Shown one piece after another: positions 45,904-56,263 of a stretch of 64,000 nucleotides of DNA. Made by a program: the position numbers and the translations under genes. Source of the DNA: Rhododendron vialii (Eukaryota > Streptophyta > Magnoliopsida > Ericales > Ericaceae); NCBI RefSeq assembly GCF_030253575.1, contig NC_080568.1, positions 20,236,501 through 20,300,500 of the forward strand, written 5' to 3'. Every line of letters starts with the position of its first letter. The first letter of the stretch is position 1. The notes beneath the pieces were generated by a model that was not told where the DNA came from, did not search any database, and saw only the letters and a program-made list of their open reading frames with translations.

Positions 45904-46417
45904 TGATGGGAGAGGGAACATTGAGGTGAGAGGGAGGAAAAGGGCTGATGTTTTTTTTATTTTTTATGTTTTATTTTTATAACCAAGGAACAGCCATACA
46001 GCCGAGCCACAGTTGAACCCGATTGTGCAATCCAAACCTCGGGGGAACTAGAGATTTGAACCTTTTTATCTCCCTCCCCTCCATGGCTGAGATTGTTATC
46101 CTCGATCTAAACCATCGCTCTACAAAATTAGAGCTTAACAATCAATCAGGCTCACGCTGTGCGCAGCAGCAACGAATGCTTTAAAGTCTTCCAGGAAAAC
46201 AGATTTTTTTAGCAAAGGGGATCAAACTTCGAACTCTTTCTTCTTCTTCTTCTTCTTGAGGTTAAAAGATATGGGCTCGTGATTGCAATTAGCATGCATG
46301 ATGTCTAGGCTCATAGTAGAATCAAAATCTTTTTTTTTTTTCCTTTTTTTTTTTTGTGTGTATGAAAACAGTAGAATTAAAATCTCTAATAGTTCGGTTC
46401 GGATTGTTAACAAATTT
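45904..46417. other. Intergenic, no gene seen
   Basis: Begins with the MULE target duplication. Contains a CTT/TTC microsatellite at about 46235-46258 and a T-rich run near 46331-46355. Nothing coding. Confidence 0.45.
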
Positions 46418-46456
46418 GGTGTATTTGAAGTAGCAATATCAAAAGCTTATACCAAA
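46418..46456 (+). pseudogene. Possible short remnant of a CYP86-type P450
   Basis: GTGTATTTGAAGTAGCAATA followed by TCAAAAGCTT aligns with 57365-57398 of the intact P450 (GTGTATTTGGAAGCAGCAAT and onward), around the ExxR helix, at about 85-90 % over 34 bases. Alone this is weak. It gains weight because the 3' flank of the intact P450 is also duplicated about 1 kb downstream of here, in the same orientation. Confidence 0.35.
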
Positions 46457-47029
46457 ATTCTTGAGGATTTGGCTTTGTGATGGTAATGTGAAACCAAAAT
46501 TCACCATTCAGACCGTTACACATATGCTTCTTTCGGGCATGAGAGGATTAGAATACTCAAAGTTTGTCTTTTCTAGAAAGAAAAAAAAAAGTCACTCATG
46601 TTGTTGTTGGGCATTTGGTCATTTACAAAGCCTAAGGACAGAATTCTTTGACATATATTGGTGGATATGGTCTATTTCGTATTGAAATATGTGGTGGTCT
46701 GCTTCTTATTGAATATCTGTTAATGGCCCTGGCGGGGTAACTTTTGTTGCAGCCAGCCAGGAGTACTTTTGGCTATGATGTGTGATAAAGCTAAGCCAAA
46801 ATATATGAGTTACTTCTAGTTTTCAGTGATTTCTTTGGTGCAGAATGTCAGCAATTTCACATTAAGGGTTTCCACCGCATATAGGATTTCTTACAAAGAA
46901 GCAATCAAGAGAACTAAAAATAAGAAAAATCTTTTGGCTACCAATTGCTTATTCTGATTGTTGGTTTTCTTTAATAAGCAATTAAGCAAATCAGCCGCAC
47001 CAAACAAGCTTATTTGCTCTTTGTAAAAC

Positions 47030-47480
47030 GAGCACGGTACGAAGCACTGCACGATTGAAAAATGGCACGACATGACACGATTAAGTAAATGAACTAGCAC
47101 GGTACTGCACAATTAAAAAATGGGCTAGCACGGCACGACACGATTTAAGTAAATGGGCCTGGTACTGTACAGCACGATTGAAAAACGACACGACATGATT
47201 AAAAAACGGGCCGGCACGACACGACCCGATTTAAGTAAATGGGCCCGGCCCGACACGACACAATTGAAAAACGGCACGGCATGGCACGACACGATTTAAG
47301 TAAATGGGCATAGCACGACACGACACGATTTAAGTAAATGGGCACGGCACGGCATGACACGATTGAAAATAGCAAGGCACGGCATGACATAATTTTAAGT
47401 CAAAGGCCGGCACGGCACGAAGCACGGTTGACGCGGAAGTTGAATGGCCCGGCACGACACGACACGCATGTTTGACACCT
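47030..47480. repeat. Degenerate CACGACACGATT repeat block, possible hAT-type MITE
   Basis: About ten imperfect copies of a 35-45-bp unit built from CACGACACGATTTAAGTAAA and TGGGC, or CACGATTGAAAAACGGCACG. The block ends ATGTTTGACACCTCTAG, which inverted begins CTAGAGGTGTCAAACAT, a style seen in hAT-type MITEs. The left border was not defined. Frames across it encode repetitive Ser/Cys/Arg chains and are not genes. Confidence 0.55.
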
Positions 47481-47929
47481 CTAGTTCCATGTGTACGTTT
47501 TACGTGGTTTTCCCTTTTAATATGCTTCAAATTCATGCTAAATTATTCGTGAAATCACATTTAGGAACTACTTGTAGGCATGATGCACACATGTTTTGCA
47601 ACAACGAGAAGTAGCATCAGAGGTCAATGATGAATTTGAGCCTTGCTAGTTTCAAAAGAGTATTTTAGAGCTTACCAAAAACGGTCAACCATGATAGTTC
47701 TGCCTTGCAACACCCCATTACCCGTATTTATTTGCCGTATATATATATATAGCAGGTTATATGAGGAAGAGAGAGAAAGAAAAGTTAAAATGCTTAATAT
47801 CTCACTATTTTCTATATCTCTTTTCATCTAACAAATTAATCAACTAAGCAATTTTGCTTGCCAATTGATTTGTGTATAGCAACGTGAATGATAAGACAAC
47901 TTGTAGATTTTCTAGAGAAACTATAATTA

Positions 47930-48166
47930 GCCCCGTTCCGGTACTCAAAAAAAGCCCTTATTTTTTAAGAAGGCAATTTCAAGTTAAAAAATGAGGGGCT
48001 TATTGAAATCTAAAAATATACACTATGGATCTTGTTTGAAAGATCTCATTGAGATCTTTTATACGATGCAAAAAAAATTTAAAAATTATTTTTCATTTAC
48101 ATTATTTTTGAGTTTGAAAATGTGAAATAAGCTGCTTATTTTTTAAGAAGGTTTCTGGAACGGGGG
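47930..48166. mobile_element. MITE with GCCCCGTTCC ends
   Basis: The left end is GCCCCGTTCCGGTACTC; the right end inverted is GGCACCCCCGTTCCAGAAAC. Internal TTATTTTTTAAGAAGG occurs at both sides in the same orientation. It is absent from the matching place in segment Y copy 2, so it inserted after the duplication. Confidence 0.6.
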
Positions 48167-48239
48167 TGCCTTGCATTATACCGTGACATGAATTTTCGAA
48201 ACCAATTGAAACATGGCTCACAAAATCACTTATCCTTGC

Positions 48240-49060
48240 ACATATGTTAAGGATGGAACCAGGGGGTTTAGTAGGGGCGGCCGCCACAACATGAATTTTA
48301 GAAAATGCAATTATTATATGTAATGAAAAAAAATTATCCCCAACTTATATGGACTCGCCACCGCTAGATTTTTTTTCCTCTTATTTTGTGTTATATACTA
48401 GTCATAAATCCTCTGTGTTTTTTTTTTCAAGAAAGGATATCCAAAATAGTATTCCAAAACTAAATTCAATGGGCCAAAGTAAAATAATAAAAATGATGAG
48501 GTCTAATTAAGAAAAAAACTCCACACTTTAACCTAAAATAATTTAGCATAACATAACTTAACCTAAAAAATTAAACAAGTTAACCAAAACAGTCGGCATT
48601 GTGCACGACTCAGCAGTAGTGGATTTTTCATTTAGTGGACTTCCAGATTTCCAAATTTCCAATGCCGACACTATTTAGTAGTAGAATTTTGAAAAATTAA
48701 AAAATCATTTTTCGTTGCGTGTTTGTGTGGATTTCTTAAACTCTATTAGGAAAAAGGTTAGTATTCTTCAATTTTTCAATATTCAATTAAAGTTAGAGAA
48801 ATTATTAAATGTTTTGAATCCCTTATTGAGTTTGTATTGAGCAATAGATGGTATTTGTACTATATGAAGAAAAAAAAAAAAGCAGTTTTATTGATTTGTG
48901 TAAATTGATGTGGTAGGTAATCACGGTCAGGAAAATAATTGACTCGTTGAGAAAACAAGTGTTGAACACATATTGCAATGCATCTTTTTATTTTTTTAGT
49001 ATACATTTCACAACTGTTAGGGTAAAATCATGGCTCCGTCCCTCTATGTTACATTCTCAA
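48240..49060. other. Likely transposon-derived, no gene seen
   Basis: The sequence begins near GGAACCAGGGGG and ends near CATGGCTCCGTCCCT, resembling the ends of a non-autonomous element, and it is missing from segment Y copy 2. The family is not recognised. A related GGACGGAACCAG motif is at about 2625. Confidence 0.4.
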
Positions 49061-49493
49061 ATTAATGTGAGAGTTAAATAACAAAAGAGATGAACTACAC
49101 CATTTAAAATTTTAGGATTTACCCACTAAACTTTCCAACTAAACCAAACGCTTAGATAACATTGATACAAGAGTACTCTGCTCGATACTTTCTACCGAAA
49201 TTTTTTCTTTGGTCTAATGTGAGCTTGCCTCGATGCAAGAAAGAAGATATCTAAGACCAGCTACAAAATTCAAATTGAACCCTACCAATCAATTCCAAAC
49301 CAGGGGAAAATTTCAATTTTTGGAACCAACCTGTGGCTGTTGCAAGATCTGGTAATAGCCAGGATTGTAAACCTATTTTGCAATAAAATAGCGTAAAATG
49401 AGTGAGGTTGGGCCTCACCGGAGATGGCTTCTCAATGGTCCAGGTGCAATCGCCATTTTTTGGGCCCATTGAGGGAACATTTAGGCTCCGTTT

Positions 49494-50062
49494 GTTTGGG
49501 CATAAATATTTTCCAATAAAATGTTTTATCGATTTTCCGGGCTTAGTTTGTGTAAAAAATGAGAAAAAAATTTACATGTAAAAGATTTTTCATTAATTGA
49601 ATGAAAATGACTTACCCTTAAATTTTTCGTAAGTTATTTTTAGAAATGAACCATCTACCTTCTATTGCAATTTTCATTACTTAATTTCATCATCATCAGT
49701 CCTAACCCATATTCAATTCCAATATTTTCAGATCCCTTCACCGTTTAAGGCCCCCTCCACCCCTCTCTCTCTCTCTCCACTATTTTGTTGATTTTTGAAA
49801 ATATTTTTAAGTGCCAACCAAACACAAAAAAATAAAAGTTGAGCTCGTTCGTTTTGGGATTTTGGATTTGAATTTATAGGTAATGAGTGTAGAGAGAAAT
49901 AAAGTAATGATTGAAAAATATAGGTAATGATTTGAGAGAAAAATGAGAGTAATGATTAAAAAAAATAAAATAATTATTAGAATCTAAAATTCAAAACTCT
50001 TAAACGAACGGAATGAAAGTTTGTTTTTTCAAAAAATATTTTACATCGAAATAAACGAAGCC
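49494..50062. mobile_element. Tourist-like MITE, copy 2, with a nested MITE
   Basis: Same ends (GGCTCCGTTTGTTTGGGCAT and AAATAAACGAAGCC) and the same TTA flank (49491-49493 and 50063-50065) as the copy at 715-1139. It is about 145 bp longer, mainly because another element is inserted at 49841-50013. Confidence 0.8.
49841..50013. mobile_element. Nested hAT-type MITE
   Basis: The ends are GAGCTCGTTCGTTTTGGGAT and, inverted from the right, TTCCGTTCGTTTAAGAGTTT. An 8-bp flank TAAAAGTT / TGAAAGTT (one mismatch; 49833-49840 and 50014-50021) fits the hAT superfamily. The copy of the host MITE at 715 lacks it, giving an empty-site comparison. Confidence 0.7.
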
Positions 50063-50099
50063 TTATTAATGAAAACCATTGATTTATCATAACACTTTA

Positions 50100-50314
50100 C
50101 TCCTTTCGTCCCATAATATTTGTCCGGTTCGCAAAACGAGGACTATAAAATAATGTATTTCTTTCAAGAAAAAATTCAAATTTTTTTCATAAGTTAAAAG
50201 AACTCTTCAAGATCTAGTAAATTGTTGAATTTTTTTTCAACTTTTCTTACAAAAATTGTATTATTTTTACGTCTCCATTTTGCGGACCGGACAAATATTA
50301 TGGGACGGAGGGAG
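50100..50314. mobile_element. Stowaway-like MITE (Tc1/mariner type)
   Basis: The ends are CTCCTTTCGTCCCATAATAT and, inverted, CTCCCTCCGTCCCATAATAT, flanked by TA dinucleotides (50098-50099 and 50315-50316). This is the classic Stowaway terminus. 215 bp, no coding sequence. Confidence 0.9.
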
Positions 50315-50502
50315 TAATAATTAAACTGTACACTTTTTAGAGCTACGAGAATGTCAGGTTAATTGTCAGAAAACTAGGGGAGGTTGCTACATTTGCCAGA
50401 AACCTGGGGAGATGTCAGTGAAATTTAACAAAAACAAAAACAGTGGAGATGGGCGTATTAAGATAATATTCCTACGGAGAAATAGTACTCCAGAAAGGAG
50501 CG

Positions 50503-50677
50503 ATGGCTTTGGCTCTGAGCATTTCTTCTGCAAGGCTCAATTTCCTGGTGATGAAGAAGATGAATATTGGTGTATTCGAGCCATCATCGTCCTCGTCAGT
50601 AAAGGGGCGTTCTCTACAACCTCTACATTGCACACCACTTCAGCAAATCGAGCCCCAGGTATATTTTATATCATAGT

Positions 50678-50708
<31 letters not shown>

Positions 50709-53670
50709 TGATATATGTGTATTTTTTGCAGGGAGTACAATTTCTTGGTTATTAAACAGGTAGAGGCTGTATACATGAGGGCTGGTAACCAATCGAAAAT
50801 ATTAAGTTATTGTTGGAAGTAATATATGTTGGTTATTAACTGGCCTTGCTTATGCCCAAGAGGTTGTGGTTTTGGAGCAAGTGATGTGGGTTACGCCCTA
50901 TAGTCGTGCTTATGGGACAAGTGTTACGGTTTATGTCCCAGAAAAAGCTGTGGTTATGAGGCAAATGGCATTTGTTATTGTTAAAGCATCCAACTCAAAA
51001 TCAATTGGCAATGAGTGGAGAGGCCGCCTAGGTCATATTCTAGTTTTAGAGCCGATGTAAGACAAGCTCTAACACTCCCTTGCACGTGCGGCCTTTGACT
51101 CACAATTGGCGAGGTAAACAAACGATTCAACACATACGACAACAATCAACCATCAACGGGGTATCCTACTATGAACAACATAGAGTCTTGTCCAAAAGCC
51201 TCCGAAAGCCTAGCTCTGATACCATTTTGAAGCATCCAACTCAAAGCCAATTGGTAATGAGTAGAGAGGCCGCCCAGCCCAGGCTCATATACTAGTTTTA
51301 GAGGTGATTATTAACCGATGTGGGACACGCTCTAACAGTTATGTACTACCAATATGATTCGATCATAGCACCTGATTTTATGCCATTTTCATGGCTAGAT
51401 AGCATTGGTTTGAACATATCCAATGAGTTGTTGGGGGTAATGGGGGAAACTATCTATGCAAAACCTGATTCTACTGCTACTGCAGCAGATCAACAAATGT
51501 GCCAAGGATTTTTAAGTGGGGAACATGGTGCTTTTTTTCTTTGATCGGCGGGAACATGGTGCTATTGCAGTTGATTCTTACGTGATAATTGAAAACATAG
51601 GTATTGTACGTGACAACAACATTTGTTTCTTAACCAAAACGTAGCAGTCTTCATCAACGTTGAGCTTTATCCTGTTGACGGATATAGTTGATGACTGTCT
51701 TGGCCCTCTTGGCGTTGAGGTGAAGTCTCAGAGGGACAAACTATACTATTTAGTATTTATTCTTACCCAATTGGACCAGCAAGCAAGCGACTACTGAAAG
51801 AGTAAATGCAGCAGATGACCAAGATATGCAGTTGTAAATGTCCTCACGTTGTCCTTAAACCTATATTTTTTCCAAAACTCAGGAGTTTGATGCAAGTGCT
51901 AAGAGGTTTAAAGGCTAAGTGGGTCACTGACTTGATCTAATTTTCTGTTCGTTCTCAGGAAAAGTAATAGTAGGACCTAAATTTATTAGCAATTCACATG
52001 GGCCATCTTTGTTGCAGTAGATGTGTTATTTGCCTTTTTAAGGCCCACCTATGAGCTATCTATTTGACTATACATGCACTGTTAACGAAATGAGAGAGTC
52101 GCTTGCTATTTCTATCCCTTGAGACCCGGTGAAGAACAGCTTTCTTCAGTCTCAATCCCCTAGATTCATCTATTATCCTTGTCCATTTCTCTACTACACC
52201 AGAATTAAAAGTGAACAATAGCATGATGATTTATCCAAGTGTTACACTCAGAAGTGAAAAGGGTAAGGATAAGGTATTTTAAAAGCTACAAAGAAGTGAA
52301 AGATTCTTGAAGTAGTTGGTGTGAGATATGCTCTCTTTCAATGATATAAACGTTTTCGAGCATCTTTTAATATGTAAAAAGCAGCACACAACATAAGGAA
52401 AAAAAATTTCAAAAGACCTTAACTCATTATCATTGATGAGGACGCAGTCTTTTATTCCGAAACTTAGTTAGCTTCGGTTAAGAAGTCATGTCCTCAAGAA
52501 GAAGAAAAAAAAAGTAAAGAAAAAGGAATTTTAAGTTTAGCCATCAAGCAACGGTTTTGGCTGAAACAGAAGGTATTCCTATTTCTATGTCATAGAAAAC
52601 AGTTTCATAGGACTACCCAATCACTTTTTTCATGTACATTTCTTTTAAATACTTCAACTATTCCATTTCCTTCTCCTAGTTCGAGTCCTTTATCCAATAC
52701 ACCCTTAAAGAAATCGTAAGAATGTCAATTTGATATTGTTTTGTACAAAGTTTAACAGTAGTCTAGGGATGTTAGAAACCTATACGCGCAATACTATTCA
52801 ATAAATACTGAGGGCAGGATAATTTTGCAGACTTTGTTGGCTTAAGCGCATTAGTTATTTGTTTGCTTCCTTCCTAGATCACATAAATCTTTGAGGGCTC
52901 TGAATGTAATTCTCACTTTGCTGCTGTTTAACTTTCTTTCTTTTCTAATTCTTCTTGCATTTGAGCTCTTTCTTACTATGTTCTATTTTTGTCAATTCGA
53001 AAGGTTGAACCACAAAGTATGTGTGAACCTTGCGGTGGAATTGGATGGCTACTTTGTGATTTTTGTAAAGGCCAGAAAACCAATGTGAAATCTGCAAACA
53101 ACCGTATCTACCGTCGTTGTCCGTCTTGCAAAGCTGTAAGTAGTTTCTTAGAGTACATATTGGAAACACACAGAAAACAGGTGAACGGAAAAATAGATGT
53201 TTGACTCCTTAAGCCAATGGAGGTTATTTTATTTCAGTGGAATTCTACAAGAATCGTAATACACAACAGGCTGGAGGGCTGATGTACATGTCCTTAGGTT
53301 TGAGATAGGAAACAGCCGCTTTGCATGTGGAAGTGAGGCTGCACACATCTGACCCTTCCCATGCTCTGTAGTGGCAGTAGCTTCTTGTATTAGACTTCCC
53401 ATTTTTAGTCTTCTTGGTAATTTGTTAAAAGAAGTTAAATACAAAAAAAAAAAATGCAATTGTAAGAAACTTTCTGTCTTGGAGTTCAAATATAAGTAGG
53501 TGGCCTTATCTTGCTTGTTTGCAACATGTCTGTGTGATATGGACACCACACACCCCCCCTCCTCTAACTATTTACCTCATTACTGCCTGCAGATTGGATG
53601 CATCCTATGTTCGAAGTGCAAAGTCTTCAAATGTGTTACCTTTCCTAACGTTAGTGATGTAGCCGTTTAA
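50503..53670 (+). CDS. DnaJ-type cysteine-rich zinc-finger protein, probably plastidial, 121 residues
   Basis: Three exons: 50503-50658, 53004-53135 and 53593-53670, all phase 0 with GT-AG introns. Exon 1 encodes a Ser/Leu-rich N-terminus (MALALSISSARLNFLVMKKM) that looks like a chloroplast transit peptide. Exon 2 encodes CEPCGGIGWLLCDFCKGQKT, then NNRIYRRCPSCKA. Exon 3 encodes IGCILCSKCKVFKCVTFPNV and ends after DVAV. The CxxCxGxG-like repeats are those of the DnaJ central domain, as in the small BSD2/LQY1-type plant proteins that assist assembly or repair of plastid complexes; which subgroup this belongs to I cannot say. Intron 1 (2.3 kb) contains a complete TRIM element. A TATA-like signal is not obvious, and a Stowaway MITE ends about 190 bp upstream of the ATG. 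Confidence 0.75.
50681..50704. repeat. (CT)n microsatellite
   Basis: Twelve CT repeats in the first intron of the DnaJ-type gene, 23 bp after its donor. Confidence 0.9.
50979..51337 (-). mobile_element. TRIM (miniature LTR retrotransposon), structurally complete
   Basis: A fossil of the terminal-repeat retrotransposon in miniature type. The long terminal repeats are 50979-51074 and 51228-51337, each bounded by TG and CA. The target duplication is GTTAT on both sides (50974-50978 and 51338-51342). On the minus strand the right-hand repeat is followed by TGGTATCAGAGC, the usual initiator-methionine tRNA primer site, and a purine-rich tract precedes the left-hand repeat. The interior is only about 150 bp and non-coding. 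The two repeats differ in length and at a number of positions, so the insertion is not recent. Confidence 0.85.
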
Positions 53671-54110
53671 CCCTATTGCTCAATTTGCTGGCTTGCATCC
53701 AACACTTCTACAACTAGAGTTGACTCCGGATATTTTGAACTGCTTACATGCAGGTACTAAGTTTCTTTCACCTCATGCAATTTCAAACCTCAGAAGGTGT
53801 TCTTTGAGATACATTTTTTGTACACTAGCATATTCATAGAGAAGATGCTTATGTTTTCTGATCTATGGTGTTTCTTTGTTTCCAATTGCAATTGGGGCAA
53901 ATATATCAGTGAAAAGTTTAGAAGTCATTTCCATTCTTTGCTGAATGCGGGCATTTTTGCCTTTGACATGTCTGGGAGATGGTTAGAGAATGAAGCCATT
54001 GGCCCTTAGCTGGTTGGAGAATGAAATGGTGTGTTTGTTGTCGTCTTTGACCTTTTTCCTTCTCTGTACTTTCTTTTTGTAATTTTTTTTCATTTGTTTA
54101 TTTGTTTGAG
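53671..54110. other. 3' flank of the DnaJ-type gene
   Basis: AT-rich; no gene seen. A 70-codon frame at 53797-54009 has no recognised family. Confidence 0.45.
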
Positions 54111-55840
54111 TTTTCACTTCCTAGAAAGTTCATGGCCAAACGCCTAAAGCTTATAGGTCGATAGGTTTGATATGGCCTTGTGACCTTGCTCTTTTGCTTT
54201 ATATGGGACGACTTTAGTAAAAAAGGCAAACATGTTCCCTACTTTGCTTGGTCAAGTCACATTTCATTTATTCCTCCCTCAAAAAAACAGTGGCTGTACC
54301 AAGTACAAAACAAATCTAACAGTAAGCAGAGCTAATGTAGAAGCTCTTGATATGGCTTCAAATGTATGTACTTCTCTCTTTATGTACTTCCTATGGAGTG
54401 TGACACACAGAACACATTTTCATTTAGCCAATTAATGGAACAGGAAAAGAGAAAAGGTAAAGAATTCAACAAAACTAGAGGCAGGAGTACTACAGAGCAA
54501 AGATCTCTTGCAAGTTTCCAGCAGCTAATTATTAAGTCTCATTTGCTCCAATGGCAGGCCAGGAAGTTGTAATTGACAAGTATAGGCCATGAATGACAGC
54601 ATATAAGGTTGCTTTCAGCAAAACTCTCATAGGTTGCGTTTGGATTACAGATTTGTTGAAAGACTTGCAAAGAGGAAAAGATAGTGTTGACCTACGCATT
54701 TCTGCTCCCTACTATTGCTCTAAAATAGGCTCACGGGTACAATGTCGAATGTCATAAACAGCATAAGTGATGCCCCCTAACACCAAGTGATTTTAAGAGA
54801 AATGTGGGAAACCAAAGAAACATGAGCTTTTTCACTTTAAGTATTTACCATTTTCTTTACTACTACTGAAGATTCTCACATGGATTCATGCCTAAAATAC
54901 AGTTTCAAAGTCCACTATAATCTTGAAGGCAAAGTTATTGAAGAAAATAATGGGGAATCTTATATTTCACTTTTGAAGGTTAATCCGGCCCTTTTCCCAC
55001 TTCATATCGAGCAACATTCCATTCCAAGTTTCAAACAGGATCCCCTGCCATATTTCTTTCTTCTTTTTTCGGAAACCTTTTCTCTACCAGATGATGAGTA
55101 TATCGACATTTGATCCTGCGGTAGAGACAGAGACAAGGGAGAATCCGTGCACTCCAATCCACCTAAGCACTAAAATGTGGAACTCGTGTAACTGTCTTTT
55201 GATTATCTGAATACATAATTGAATTAATGCAGGAATTAATGGACAATATCCATCTCATAATTTTTCCAGCTACCAGGCTGACTTGTTTCCTGTAATGTGC
55301 CTCAAAAGAGAAAATTAAGCAATTCCCTGAATTTGCAAAAGAGTACCCAGACTTCATTTCAAAGCCAATGGTGCTTCAAAGTCCTACTAACTGGAAAGAA
55401 AGACTTTAGCCAAATTAAGATACCAAGTCTGAGATGGCCAACTTTCTCTTTGGCCTGATGATGATCTCATGCCATTCTTGGTAAAGTCGGCAACTGCCAA
55501 GTGCCAACTATTTTTCCCTCGCCATTCCGTTTACCCTCTTACAGATTTCAAATGGAAAAACAATTAATCCATGTTAGTTATCTGTGTTATTCATGAACAG
55601 AATTTTATTTAAGTTTTGGCCAACTTAACATGTGAGTTCTTCAGTTTATCATATCCAGCATTTAAGATATGATTTGCTCAGATTCTTGACTTCAATTAGA
55701 GGAAAGAAATTGCAGTCCAACTAACTATGCTTTCAAGAGTACCCTCACATTGGCCACTCTAAACCGAAGAAAGTAAAAAGAAGCAATCAGTTGACTTGAT
55801 AATATTGGATGGTGAAGAATAGAATTGACCATTTCCAGTT
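54111..55840. repeat. Segment X, copy 2: duplicated SEO upstream region in front of the P450
   Basis: Begins at TTTTCACTTCCTAGAAAGTT, matching the 5' part of the SEO exon-1 copy at 11.05 kb, and continues collinearly to the region matching 13.02 kb. Near its right end a roughly 41-bp unit (GTGAAGAATAGAATTGACCA and following) is tandemly duplicated. A 77-codon frame at 54880-55113 is interrupted in copy 1 and is probably not a gene. Confidence 0.85.
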
Positions 55841-56263
55841 CCCTTGGCTAGTGAAGAATAGAATTGACCATTTCCAGTTCCCATCACACCCAGGAAAATA
55901 CGGCTAGGGAAGAGTTTAAAAGCCAGTCTGTCTCGGCAATCAATGGTCCGGATTTTGAAAGAACTCTTTTAGGGAAGAGTTTAAAATCCTGACCGTGTAG
56001 ATTGAGCACTGCTGAATGTTGTTGCCCCAAACCCCAAGTCCGGAAAAATCTACCTGACACTACTGGAATTGTTCTCGAACTCTCTCTCATGGTAGTTGGT
56101 ACGTGGATGGATCATAGGTGCATTGACTACAATTAGTTACCTAACAGATTGGGTGGCCACTTCTGAGCTCTTTCACCCTTTCTATATATTAAGCCATGTA
56201 ACTCCATGGTGGTTCTTGTATTAAACTGAGAAGCCTACCTCTGCTCTCACAAATTAGCAAATA
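55841..56263 (+). promoter_or_regulatory. Proximal promoter and 5' leader of the P450
   Basis: A TATA-like TCTATATATTAAG lies at 56181-56193, about 80 bp before the ATG. An AGGGAAGAGTTTAAAA motif occurs twice (near 55907 and 55972). The segment starts where duplicated segment X ends. Confidence 0.55.

Larger units (their letters stand above)
47561..49240. repeat. Segment Y, copy 1: P450 3' flank duplicated at 57.97-60.12 kb
   Basis: Shared with Y copy 2 in the same order: AACTACTTGTAGGCATGAT, AGTAGCATYAGAGGTCAATG, GGTCAACCATGATAG with CCTTGCAACACCCC, CAATTTTGCTTG, and further on the ACTAAACCAAAC region with GCTCGAT. The copies are separated by different MITE insertions, so these are old paralogous flanks. 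Confidence 0.8.

Noticed and set aside
47199-47536. Repetitive Ser/Cys/Arg frames
   Set aside because: Direct product of the CACGACACGATT repeat block.
50730-50761. Possible extra exon GGAGTACAATTTCTTGG in the DnaJ-type gene
   Set aside because: It has splice-like borders, but in the required phase it contains a stop; direct joining of exon 1 to 53004 keeps phase and family sequence.
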